Positions 43,598 to 51,589 of a DNA stretch of 64,000 bases are shown here, piece by piece (the stretch's first letter is position 1; every line of letters begins with the position of its first letter). A program made the position numbers and the translations under genes. The notes below the pieces were generated by a model that did not search any database, was not told where the DNA came from, and worked only from the letters and a program-made list of their open reading frames with translations. Where the stretch lies: assembly GCF_016650815.1 (NCBI RefSeq), contig NZ_JAEKEZ010000033.1, forward strand, positions 62,001-126,000. The letters are read 5' to 3'. Source of the DNA: Pseudomonas sp. TH31. GTDB taxonomy: Bacteria > Pseudomonadota > Gammaproteobacteria > Pseudomonadales > Pseudomonadaceae.

Positions 43598-44440
43598 ATG
43601 TTGCTCGAGCGCTCACCCGTTAAACGATTGTTGCCTGTGATGCTGGGCGCGTTGATTTCCTTGTCGGGCATCAGCGCCGCGCAGGCCGATGCCACTCTGG
43701 ACAAGATCCAGCAACGCCACGTGTTAGTGGTCGGCGTGCTGCTGTCTGGCGGGCCCTTTGGTGCGATTGATCCCTCCAGCCAGAAGCCTCGCGGCTTGAA
43801 CGTCGACCTCGCTGACGAGCTGGGACGGCAACTCGGCGCCGAGGTGCAACTGGTGCCGGTATTACCGGCCAACCGCGTGCAGTTTTTGCAGCAGGGCAAA
43901 GTCGATTTGCTGATCGCCAACATGGAATGGACCACTGAACGCGGTGAGATCCTTGGCTTTGTGCCGACCCCGTTCTACCGCGTCGGCGGCACCGCCGCCG
44001 TGCTCAAGGACAGCAAAATCACCCGTTGGGAAGACCTGAAGAACCAGCCGGTTTGCACTTCCCAGGGCAGTAGCTACGTCAAGCCGCTGACCGAATTGGG
44101 CGCCGAGATCAAAGCGTTCAAGAGCTCGTCCGAATCTTTACTGGCCCTGCGCGGCAACAACTGCGTTGCGGCCGTGCACGACGCCACGCTGATCGACCCG
44201 TTGCTCGCCGACACCGCCGAATGGCAGGGCTATCGCGCAATCTCGCCGGAACTCAACCCGGCGCCTTCGGTGATCTGGACCCGCCGTGGCGAAAGTGACA
44301 CCCAGGCCAGACTCGATCCGATCATCAAGGAGCTGCACCGCAGCGGCTGGCTGATCGAGGCCCAGACTCGCAACCACATCACCCCGGCATCCCCGGCGTT
44401 GGTCGAGTTGCAGAAACAGTTCCAGGCCAACGGCGCCTGA
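43598..44440 (+). CDS. Amino-acid ABC transporter substrate-binding protein (family 3)
   Basis: A 280-residue periplasmic binding protein with a signal peptide ending SAAQAD. The core has VLVVGVLLSGGPFGAIDPSS, LPANRVQFLQQGKVDLLIAN, MEWTTERGEILGFVPTPFY and SRSESLLALRG-type sequence (here SSSESLLALRGNN). This is the polar amino-acid binding fold. Two extracytoplasmic Cys (PVCTSQGSSY, NNCVAAVH) probably form a disulfide. A paralogue follows 42 bp downstream. Both should serve the permeases at 47963-49475. Confidence 0.87.
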   Translation: MLLERSPVKRLLPVMLGALISLSGISAAQADATLDKIQQRHVLVVGVLLSGGPFGAIDPSSQKPRGLNVDLADELGRQLGAEVQLVPVLPANRVQFLQQGKVDLLIANMEWTTERGEILGFVPTPFYRVGGTAAVLKDSKITRWEDLKNQPVCTSQGSSYVKPLTELGAEIKAFKSSSESLLALRGNNCVAAVHDATLIDPLLADTAEWQGYRAISPELNPAPSVIWTRRGESDTQARLDPIIKELHRSGWLIEAQTRNHITPASPALVELQKQFQANGA

Positions 44441-44482
44441 GGCCGGTTCATCGTTTTCAACCGACCAACGCTCAAGGTAGCT

Positions 44483-45337
44483 GTGCATGAAGCCTCTTTT
44501 TTCGCTAAAACCCTGAACACCCTGTGCCTCGCCGGCTGTGCCGCACTGGCCGCCAGCCTGGCCCAGGCCGACGCCACGCTGGACAAAATCGAGCAACGCC
44601 ACGCCATCAGCGTCGGGGTGATTCTCAGCGGTCCGCCGTTCGGCACCCTCGACCCGAAGACCGGCGAACACCTGGGCTACAACGTTGAGTTGGCCAAGGG
44701 CATAGGCAAGGCGCTGGGCGTCGAAACCAAGACCGTTTCGGTGCTCGCGCCGAATCGCGTGCAGTTCCTGCAACAGGGCAAGGTCGACATCCTGGTCGCC
44801 AACATGCAGTTCACCGAAGAGCGTGCCGAGATCCTCGACTACGTGCCCACGCCTTATGAGGAAGTCGGCGGCGCTGCGTTGATTCGCAAAGGCGCGGGCA
44901 TCACCCTGTGGGCCGATCTGAAGGGCAAACCGGTGTGCGTGTCCCAGGGCAGCAACTTCATCAAGCCGTTGCAGGAAACCTACGGCGCCGAGATCAAGGC
45001 CTTCCGCAGTCAATCGGAATCGCTGTTGTCACTGCGCGGCAATGGTTGCGTGGCCGCGGTGCATGTCAGCCCGACCATGCAGGCGTTGTTGAGCGAGGCG
45101 GAGTGGGCCGGTTATGAGATCCCGCTACCGGGAGATTTGATCCCGTCGAACTCGGTGATCTGGATTCGCAAGGGCGAGCACGATACCCAAGCCAAACTGG
45201 ATGCCATCGTCCGCGACTGGCACCGCAGCGGCTGGTTGATCGCGTTGGGCGAGCGCACCGGTATGGCGCCGTCCCAGGCTCTGCGCGACCTGCATGAACA
45301 GTACCGCAATGCCGCGCCGCTGGCGGTTCAGCCATGA
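44483..45337 (+). CDS. Amino-acid ABC transporter substrate-binding protein, paralogue (probable start-region frameshift)
   Basis: A paralogue of the preceding protein (DATLDKIEQRHAISVGVILS, LAPNRVQFLQQGKVDILVAN, MQFTEERAEILDYVPTPYE). In this frame the only start is GTG 44483, giving VHEASFFAKTLN before a good signal peptide core. A better ATG at 44487 after AAGGTAG reads MKPLFS in the next frame and stops soon. One more T in the run 44497-44502 (or A in 44507-44510) would join ATG 44487 to the gene as MKPLFFAKTLNTL. I think a base is missing. Its end overlaps the oxidoreductase start by four bases. Confidence 0.78.
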   Translation: MHEASFFAKTLNTLCLAGCAALAASLAQADATLDKIEQRHAISVGVILSGPPFGTLDPKTGEHLGYNVELAKGIGKALGVETKTVSVLAPNRVQFLQQGKVDILVANMQFTEERAEILDYVPTPYEEVGGAALIRKGAGITLWADLKGKPVCVSQGSNFIKPLQETYGAEIKAFRSQSESLLSLRGNGCVAAVHVSPTMQALLSEAEWAGYEIPLPGDLIPSNSVIWIRKGEHDTQAKLDAIVRDWHRSGWLIALGERTGMAPSQALRDLHEQYRNAAPLAVQP

Positions 45338-46758
45338 GCCAAGGGTTGTTCGAGATCTTGCAGCAACTGCTCGGTGCCAGTCATGTGCAAAGTAATGAAG
45401 AGGCCGCGCCGTACCTGACCGACAAGCAGGGGCGTTATGTGGGGCAAGTGATTGCCGCCGTGCACCCGGCCAACACCGAGGAAGTGGCGGCGGTGGTCCG
45501 CGCTTGCGTGGCCAATGACACACCCGTGGTGGTGCAGGGCGGCAACACCGGCTTGATGGGCGGCGCGACTCCGGACGGCAGCGGCCGCACCGTACTGTTG
45601 CTACTCGATCGGCTGAACCGCGTGCGCGCCGTGGACACCGACAATGACACCCTGACCGTCGAGGCCGGTTGCATTCTGCAAACCGTGCAGGATGTGGCGC
45701 GTGACGCCGGGCGCCTGTTCCCGCTGAGTCTGGGCGCCGAAGGCAGTTGCACCCTCGGCGGCAACCTGGGGACCAATGCGGGCGGCACGGCGGTGCTGCG
45801 TTATGGCAATACCCGCGAGCTGACTCTGGGGCTGGAAGTGGTCACTGCTCAAGGTGAAATCTGGAATGGCCTGCGCGGTTTGCGCAAGGACAACACCGGT
45901 TACGACCTGCGCGACCTGTTTATTGGCAACGAAGGCACCCTTGGCATTATCACCGCCGCGACCCTCAAACTCTTCCCGCTGCCCAAGGCCCAGTCCACGG
46001 CGCTGTTGGCCTTCGACTCTTTAGCTCAGGCCGTGAAATTCCTGTCCCATGCTCGCGCCGGTTTCGGTGCCAGCCTAACCGCATTCGAATTGCTCAGCGC
46101 CGATTGCCTGGCGTTGCTGCGTGAGCAGTTTCCACAAGGACCGCAGCCGTTTCTCGGCGCTGTCGAGCCGTGGTTTGCGCTGCTGGAACTCTCCGACAAC
46201 CACAGCGAAAACCACGCCCGCGAAGCCTTTGAATCGGTGTTGGGCGAAGCCTTTGAGCAAAGTCTGCTGGCCAATGCGCTGATCGCCGAAAGCCTGGCCC
46301 AGAGCGAAGGCCTGTGGTTGCTGCGGGAAAACATGAGCGAGGCGCAGAAGCGTGCCGGTCGCAACATGAAGCATGACATCTCGGTGCCAATTTCCCAGGT
46401 CGTGGGGTTTGTTGCGCACACCGATGCGCTGCTGCAAAAACACTTTCCGGGCGTCCGGCATTTCACTTTCGGCCATTTGGGCGACGGCAACCTGCATTAC
46501 AACGTCGCTCATCCATTGGGTTCAACGGTCGAGGCGCACATGGCCAATTACGCCGCTCTCAGCCTGTTAGTCCATGACAGCGCCCACGCCCACGGCGGTT
46601 CCATCAGCGCCGAACACGGGATTGGCCAGCGCAAAGTGGGGCTGCTGGAGCGCTACAAAAGCCCGGTGGAGCTCGACCTGATGCGGCGGATCAAGCACGC
46701 CCTGGACCCGAAAAACCTGCTCAATCCGGGCAAGGTGGTGGCGGTGTCAAAACCATGA
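45334..46758 (+). CDS. FAD-linked D-2-hydroxyacid dehydrogenase (GlcD/D2HGDH type)
   Basis: A 474-residue PCMH-type flavoprotein. The FAD-binding domain shows VVVQGGNTGLMGGATPDGSG, VEAGCILQTVQDVA and GAEGSCTLGGNLGTNAGGTA. The C-terminal domain has FTFGHLGDGNLHYN and GGSISAEHGIGQRKVGLLER, the metal/substrate-binding site of D-lactate and D-2-hydroxyglutarate dehydrogenases. It oxidises a D-2-hydroxy acid to the 2-oxo acid. With the aminotransferase next to it, a sulfur 2-oxo/2-hydroxy acid branch is likely (inference). It overlaps both neighbours by four bases. Confidence 0.87.
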   Translation: MSQGLFEILQQLLGASHVQSNEEAAPYLTDKQGRYVGQVIAAVHPANTEEVAAVVRACVANDTPVVVQGGNTGLMGGATPDGSGRTVLLLLDRLNRVRAVDTDNDTLTVEAGCILQTVQDVARDAGRLFPLSLGAEGSCTLGGNLGTNAGGTAVLRYGNTRELTLGLEVVTAQGEIWNGLRGLRKDNTGYDLRDLFIGNEGTLGIITAATLKLFPLPKAQSTALLAFDSLAQAVKFLSHARAGFGASLTAFELLSADCLALLREQFPQGPQPFLGAVEPWFALLELSDNHSENHAREAFESVLGEAFEQSLLANALIAESLAQSEGLWLLRENMSEAQKRAGRNMKHDISVPISQVVGFVAHTDALLQKHFPGVRHFTFGHLGDGNLHYNVAHPLGSTVEAHMANYAALSLLVHDSAHAHGGSISAEHGIGQRKVGLLERYKSPVELDLMRRIKHALDPKNLLNPGKVVAVSKP

Positions 46759-47966
46759 CTCTTCGTCTGTCCAAACGCATGCAGCGCGTGTCGCTGTCGG
46801 CCAATGCGGCGGCCAAATCCCAGGCCACGGCGTTGCGAGATGCCGGTCGCGACATCCTTGACCTGACCACCGGCGAGCCGGATTTCGACACCCCGGAGCA
46901 CATCAAGCAAGCCGCCTATGCCGCCATCGCGGCCGGCGCCACCAAGTACACGCCAACGCCCGGCGTCAAAGCCTTGCGGGTCGCCGTGCAGTGCAAACTC
47001 CAGCGCGAGAATCGACTGGATTACCCGTTGGAATCCATCGTGATTGCCAACGGCGCCAAACAGATCATCTTCAACGCCTTCGCCGCGACCCTGGATGACG
47101 GCGATGAAGTGCTGCTGCCAACGCCGTACTGGCCGACATTTGCGGACAGCGTGCGCTTCAATGGCGGCGAACCGGTATTCATCGAATGCGGGTTGGCCCA
47201 GGGCTGCAAGCTGACGCCACAGCAACTGGAACAACACATTGGCGAGCGCACGCGCTGGCTGATCCTCAACGGCCCCGGCAATCCGAGCGGTGCGGTGTAC
47301 AGCGCCGTCGAGTCGCAGGCCTTGGCCGAGGTGCTGCGTCGGCATCCGCAGGTGTTGATCCTGCTGGATGAGCTTTACGAACATATCCGCTTTGACGGCC
47401 AACCGGCCCAGAGCCTGCTTAACGTCGCCCCGGATTTGCAACCGCGCTGCCTACTGGTGGGCGGTGTGTCCAAGACCTACGCCATGACCGGTTGGCGCAT
47501 CGGTTTTGGTGCAGGGCCGCAGGCGTTGACCAGTGCCATGGCGGTCGTGCAGTCGCAATCGACCTCCGGCGCTTCTTCGGTTGGGCAAGCCGCTGCGTTG
47601 GCAGCCTTCGACGGTGGGCTGGATTTCTTGCCGGAGCAAGTCGCCGCCTATCACCTGCGTCGGGACCTGTTGGTGACGGCGTTAAAAGTCGTGAACGGTC
47701 TGGAAGTGCTTGAGCCTCAGGGCGGCTTTTTCGTGTTCGTCCGCTGCGAAGGGTTGTTGGGGCGTTATCGACCGGACGGTGTGCGCCTTAACAATGACGC
47801 CGATGTTGTCGCGTATTTGCTGGATGAGGGCGTCGCCGGCGTGGCGGGTAGCGCTTATGGCTTGTCGCCGTGGTTTCGCCTGTCCATCGCTACCGCGACC
47901 GACAACGTTGTCGAGGCCGGACGCCGCATTGCCTACGCCTGCGGGCAATTGCGGGGCGAAGCATGA
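46755..47966 (+). CDS. Class I pyridoxal-phosphate aminotransferase (aspartate aminotransferase-like)
   Basis: A 403-residue fold type I aminotransferase. Visible are LTTGEPDFDTPEHIKQAAYA, the substrate and cofactor loop NGPGNPSGAVY, the cofactor-binding LLDELYEHI and the Schiff-base Lys in GGVSKTYAMTGWRIGF. The C-terminal Arg region reads YGLSPWFRLSIAT. It transfers an amino group between an amino acid and a 2-oxo acid. The gene has four-base overlaps with the FAD dehydrogenase and the permease, so the enzyme belongs to the same transport and degradation unit. Confidence 0.88.
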   Translation: MTLRLSKRMQRVSLSANAAAKSQATALRDAGRDILDLTTGEPDFDTPEHIKQAAYAAIAAGATKYTPTPGVKALRVAVQCKLQRENRLDYPLESIVIANGAKQIIFNAFAATLDDGDEVLLPTPYWPTFADSVRFNGGEPVFIECGLAQGCKLTPQQLEQHIGERTRWLILNGPGNPSGAVYSAVESQALAEVLRRHPQVLILLDELYEHIRFDGQPAQSLLNVAPDLQPRCLLVGGVSKTYAMTGWRIGFGAGPQALTSAMAVVQSQSTSGASSVGQAAALAAFDGGLDFLPEQVAAYHLRRDLLVTALKVVNGLEVLEPQGGFFVFVRCEGLLGRYRPDGVRLNNDADVVAYLLDEGVAGVAGSAYGLSPWFRLSIATATDNVVEAGRRIAYACGQLRGEA

Positions 47967-48697
47967 GTCATCTGTTGGAGCTTTTCGTCCACTGGACCGC
48001 CGGTTTTGGCTTGAACTACGCCTTCCTGCTGGACGCCTATCAGCGCGGCACGCTGGAGCAGGGCGCCCTGACCACGGCGTTGCTGTGCCTGTTCACCATC
48101 GTCGGCAGTCTGTTGGCCGGTGTCGGGTTGGCGGCAATGTTGACCTCGGGCAAACCCTGGCTGGCGACTCCGGCGCGGGTATTCATCGAAGTGACCCGCA
48201 ACACGCCGACGCTGGTACAACTCTATTGCGCGTTCCTGGTGTTGAACATGCTGCTGACTCAGGCTGTTGGCACGGCCAACCCGCTGACGCCGTTCGCCTG
48301 GGTGGTCATTGTGATTTCGCTGCACAAGGGCGCGTTCCATGCCGAAGCCTTGCGCGCCGGTATCGAAGCGGTGCCGGCGGTGACCCTTGAAGCGGCCAGT
48401 TCCCTGGCGTTCAGCAGCCGTCAATTGCTGTGGAACGTACAACTGCCACTGGCCCTGCGCTTTGCCTTGCCGTCGCTGATCAACAACCTGATCGACCTGG
48501 TGAAAATGACCGCCGTGGCCTCGGCGATTGCCGTGGGGGACATCACCTACGCGGCGATCATGATCTGGACCCAGAGCGATAACGTGCTGGAACTGATGAT
48601 CCTGATCCTGAGCTTTTTCGGCTTGCTGAGTTTTATCGTCAACTGTGTGGGGCGCCTGCTCGAAGCGCGCCTGAGGATGCCCGGCTATGGCCATTGA
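47963..48697 (+). CDS. Amino-acid ABC transporter permease (HisM/GlnP family), first
   Basis: A 244-residue permease with an N-terminal polar stretch, then four or five membrane segments. The typical FIEVTRNTPTLVQLYCAFLV and coupling loop LEAASSLAFSSRQLLWNVQL, PLALRFALPSLINNLIDLVK identify the polar amino-acid family. ATG 47963 overlaps the aminotransferase stop in ATGA. It forms a heterodimer with the permease at 48687. Confidence 0.88.
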   Translation: MSHLLELFVHWTAGFGLNYAFLLDAYQRGTLEQGALTTALLCLFTIVGSLLAGVGLAAMLTSGKPWLATPARVFIEVTRNTPTLVQLYCAFLVLNMLLTQAVGTANPLTPFAWVVIVISLHKGAFHAEALRAGIEAVPAVTLEAASSLAFSSRQLLWNVQLPLALRFALPSLINNLIDLVKMTAVASAIAVGDITYAAIMIWTQSDNVLELMILILSFFGLLSFIVNCVGRLLEARLRMPGYGH

Positions 48698-49475
48698 ATC
48701 GTCCGTCAGCGCACCGCTGGCCTGGCCGCGCCGGCATGTCGGCAAGTTGTTGCTGTTGGCTTGCGCGATGTTCTGGCTGCTGTACTTCGCCCCGCAAAGC
48801 CCGGTGTTCAAGGCCTTGCTGCAATGGTCGCCGGCGCTGGCCGTGGGTTTTGGCCAGAACATTCTAATCAGCCTGGTGGCGATCAGCCTGGGCTCGCTGC
48901 TGGGATTGCTGGTGGGCGCATTGGCCGTGTCGCCGCTACGGCTGTTACGACTGCCGGCGCAGATCTGGGTGCAGATTTTCCGCAATGCACCGTGGCTGGT
49001 GCTGATCTATTTCACCACCTACGTGTTCCCGTTCGAGATCAAGATCGGCAGCACCTATGTCTCGTTTCCGGACTGGGTCAAGGTCACCATTGGTTTGGCC
49101 TTGCCGGCGAGCGCCAACGTCGCGGAAATCTTCCGTGGTGCCATCGCCTCGATCCCCGGCACCCAGTGGGAAGCCGCGCGTTCACTGGCGTTCACCCGTG
49201 GGCAGATTTTCCGTTCGATCATCCTGCCGCAGTGCTTCAAGCGGATGTTGCCGCCGTGGATGAACCTTTACGCGGTCATCACCATGGGCACCGCGCTGGC
49301 CTCCCTGGTCGGTGTGCACGACGTGATCGACACCGCGCAGATCGCCAGCAACACCGTGAACCTGACCGGTTTCACCGTGGTGATTTACCTGAGCCTGCTC
49401 GTGTTGTTCTTTGCCTATTGCTACCCGATTTCCCGACTGACCCAGCGCCTGGAGCGACGTTATGCCTTCTATTGA
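48687..49475 (+). CDS. Amino-acid ABC transporter permease, second
   Basis: A 262-residue permease. It shows the family motif VQIFRNAPWLVLIYFTTYVF and the coupling loop QWEAARSLAFTRGQIFRSII, LPQCFKRMLPPWMN. The first 25 residues are a polar cytoplasmic leader. It overlaps the first permease gene by 11 bases and the ATPase gene by 14. The pair is placed to import the ligand of the two binding proteins at 43598 and 44483. Confidence 0.88.
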   Translation: MAIESSVSAPLAWPRRHVGKLLLLACAMFWLLYFAPQSPVFKALLQWSPALAVGFGQNILISLVAISLGSLLGLLVGALAVSPLRLLRLPAQIWVQIFRNAPWLVLIYFTTYVFPFEIKIGSTYVSFPDWVKVTIGLALPASANVAEIFRGAIASIPGTQWEAARSLAFTRGQIFRSIILPQCFKRMLPPWMNLYAVITMGTALASLVGVHDVIDTAQIASNTVNLTGFTVVIYLSLLVLFFAYCYPISRLTQRLERRYAFY

Positions 49476-50298
49476 AACCGTCGCCGAGCCTCTGGTCAGC
49501 CTGCGCGATTTGCACTTGTCGTTCGGCGCCAGCCCGGTGCTCAAGGGTATCGACCTCGACGTCCATCGCGGCCAGGCCGTGTCGATCATCGGCCCGTCCG
49601 GCTCCGGCAAGTCGACCATCCTGCGTTGCATCACCGGCCTGTTGCAGCCCCAGCGCGGCAGTATCCGTGTCGGCGCCACCGAGGTGCACACCCTGGCCAA
49701 GGAAGCCCAGCGCATCGAGTTGCGCAAGCGCGTGGGGTTTGTGTTCCAGCAGTACAACCTGTTCCCGCATTTGTCGGTGCTGGAAAACCTGGTGATTGCG
49801 CCGCGCAAGGTCTTGGGCCGTAGCCGGATCGACGCCGAGAAAGAAGCCCGGGCCTTGCTCGCCAAAGTGCGCATGGAACACAAGGCCGATGCCTATCCGG
49901 GGCAGTTGTCCGGTGGCCAGCAGCAGCGAGTAGCCATTGCCCGCGCCTTGGCCATGCGTCCGGAACTGATTCTGTTCGATGAAGTGACCTCGGCCCTCGA
50001 TCCGGAAACCGTCGGTGAGGTGCTGACGGTGATTCGCGAGCTGACCGAAGAGGGCATGACCTGCGTGCTGGTGACCCACGAAATGCGCTTCGCCGAAGAA
50101 ATCAGCGACATCGTCTACTTCACCGAAAACGGCGTGATCGTCGAACACGGCAGCGCCACGCAAATCTTCCAGCACCCGGGCAGCGAACGAACCCAGGAGT
50201 TTTTGCGCCATGCGCTGGGTGACCCGGGCCGTCGCCCGGCGACTGCCAATGATCCGTATCTGTTGACCAACCTGAGCCGCTATAGCCTGTCCGTGTAA
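49462..50298 (+). CDS. Amino-acid ABC transporter ATP-binding protein (HisP/GlnQ type)
   Basis: A 278-residue ATPase with Walker A GPSGSGKSTILRCITG, Q-loop VFQQYNLFPHLSV, signature LSGGQQQRVAIARALAM, Walker B LILFDEVTSALDPE and H-loop VTHEMRFAEEI. The C-terminal 35 residues beyond the usual end are variable. ATG 49462 overlaps the permease gene. It powers the two permeases just upstream. Confidence 0.9.
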   Translation: MPSIETVAEPLVSLRDLHLSFGASPVLKGIDLDVHRGQAVSIIGPSGSGKSTILRCITGLLQPQRGSIRVGATEVHTLAKEAQRIELRKRVGFVFQQYNLFPHLSVLENLVIAPRKVLGRSRIDAEKEARALLAKVRMEHKADAYPGQLSGGQQQRVAIARALAMRPELILFDEVTSALDPETVGEVLTVIRELTEEGMTCVLVTHEMRFAEEISDIVYFTENGVIVEHGSATQIFQHPGSERTQEFLRHALGDPGRRPATANDPYLLTNLSRYSLSV

Positions 50299-50315
50299 CC
50301 CCGAGGAGCTAATTC

Positions 50316-50912
50316 ATGAGTACCGATAACCGTGCCGTCGTCATCGAGGATTTCCTCAAGAAAATCCGTGTGATCAATCAACGGGGCGTCGACCGCGCCG
50401 CACTGGTTGAAATCGTTGCCTTGCTCGAAGACCTGGCCGAGCGCCGGGATCTGTTCAACTTCGACGCGTTCCCTGCGCCCGTGCCGGGGCAGGGCAGCAC
50501 CGCGTTCCGCTACCGCCTCAATGACGATGGCGACACGCCGACGCTGTACCTGAACTCGCTGCTGCCGGGCAAAAGTACGCTGGCGCACAACCACGAAACC
50601 TGGGCGATCATCAGTGCCGTCGAAGGCCAGGAAATCAACTTCGTCTACGGTCGAAGTGATGAAGGTCGCGAGCCTGGGTTCACCACCTTGCACCTGGAAA
50701 AAGAAGTCATCGTGCAGCCCGGCACGTCGATCTCGTTCTTGGGCGAAGACCTGCATGGCATCCGTGTCGAAGGCGAGCACGCGACCCTGCATTTCCACCT
50801 CTATGGCTTGCCGCTGGAGTCCCTCAACGGCCGCTACGGCGTTGACGCCGACGGGCGGATCCTCAATTACAACGCTTCGCAAATGGCGCCGTCGATCAAG
50901 GCCTACACATGA
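50316..50912 (+). CDS. Cysteine dioxygenase-family cupin enzyme
   Basis: A 198-residue cupin with thiol-dioxygenase features: LPGKSTLAHNHETWAIISAV (His-x-His iron ligands), EGQEINFVYG, then SFLGEDLHGIRVEG with the third His and LHFHLYGLPLESL near the end. It should convert a thiol to a sulfinate with Fe(II) and O2. It is shorter and divergent from the 3-mercaptopropionate dioxygenase at 18941. The ligand may be the thiol released by the C-S lyase downstream. GAGGAG precedes ATG 50316, and the end overlaps the GST gene by four bases. Confidence 0.8.
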   Translation: MSTDNRAVVIEDFLKKIRVINQRGVDRAALVEIVALLEDLAERRDLFNFDAFPAPVPGQGSTAFRYRLNDDGDTPTLYLNSLLPGKSTLAHNHETWAIISAVEGQEINFVYGRSDEGREPGFTTLHLEKEVIVQPGTSISFLGEDLHGIRVEGEHATLHFHLYGLPLESLNGRYGVDADGRILNYNASQMAPSIKAYT

Positions 50913-51565
50913 TCGATCTGTATTACTGGCCGACCGGCAATGGCCTGAAGATCGGCATCCTGCTTGAAGAACTCGGGCATGCGTACCGTGTGCTGCCGAT
51001 CAACATCCGTGAAGGCGAGCAGAAGCAGGCGGCGTTTCAGCGCATCAGCGTCAATGGGCGGATCCCGGCGATTGTCGATCATGCGCCGCAAGGGTTGGAG
51101 GCGCCGCTGAACCTGTTCGAGTCTGGCGCCATCCTCAATTACCTGGCCGATAAGGCCGGGCGGTTTCTGCCGCCGCCCGGTACCGCCGAACGGCAAAGGG
51201 TTCAGGAATGGCTGTTCTGGCAAGTCGGGCATGTCACGCCCTACCTGAGCCAGTTGCAGTTGTTCAAGGAGAAGGCGCCCGAGCCGATCCCGTTCGCCCT
51301 CGACCTGTTGAATGCCGAGGCGACGCGCCTGTATCGGGTGCTGGAAACGCGGTTGTCCGAGGTGCCGTATGTGGCGGGCGATTATTCCATCGCCGACATG
51401 GCGATTTTCCCGTGGATTCAGCCGCTGCGTCAGGGGCAGGACTTGGCGGATTTTCCGCAGGTCCACACCTGGCGCGAACGACTCAAGGCCCGGCCGGCCA
51501 TTCAACGCGCCTATGCCAAGGGCCGGGAAATCGCCGCCAATGAGCGCTCCCTCGCGCTTCAATAA
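50909..51565 (+). CDS. Glutathione S-transferase (YfcG/nu-class type)
   Basis: A 218-residue GST. The N-terminal thioredoxin-fold domain reads MIDLYYWPTGNGLKIGILLE with SVNGRIPAIVDH (cis-Pro) and NLFESGAILNYLADK (Glu-Ser GSH contact). The C-terminal helical domain has YVAGDYSIADMAIFPWI, the N-capping box. YfcG-type enzymes act on disulfides or persulfides with glutathione. This would suit handling of thiol or persulfide products in this operon. The start overlaps the dioxygenase gene by four bases. A second GST is not seen. Confidence 0.88.
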   Translation: MIDLYYWPTGNGLKIGILLEELGHAYRVLPINIREGEQKQAAFQRISVNGRIPAIVDHAPQGLEAPLNLFESGAILNYLADKAGRFLPPPGTAERQRVQEWLFWQVGHVTPYLSQLQLFKEKAPEPIPFALDLLNAEATRLYRVLETRLSEVPYVAGDYSIADMAIFPWIQPLRQGQDLADFPQVHTWRERLKARPAIQRAYAKGREIAANERSLALQ

Positions 51566-51589
51566 CTCTATTTTTCCAGCGGGACTCCC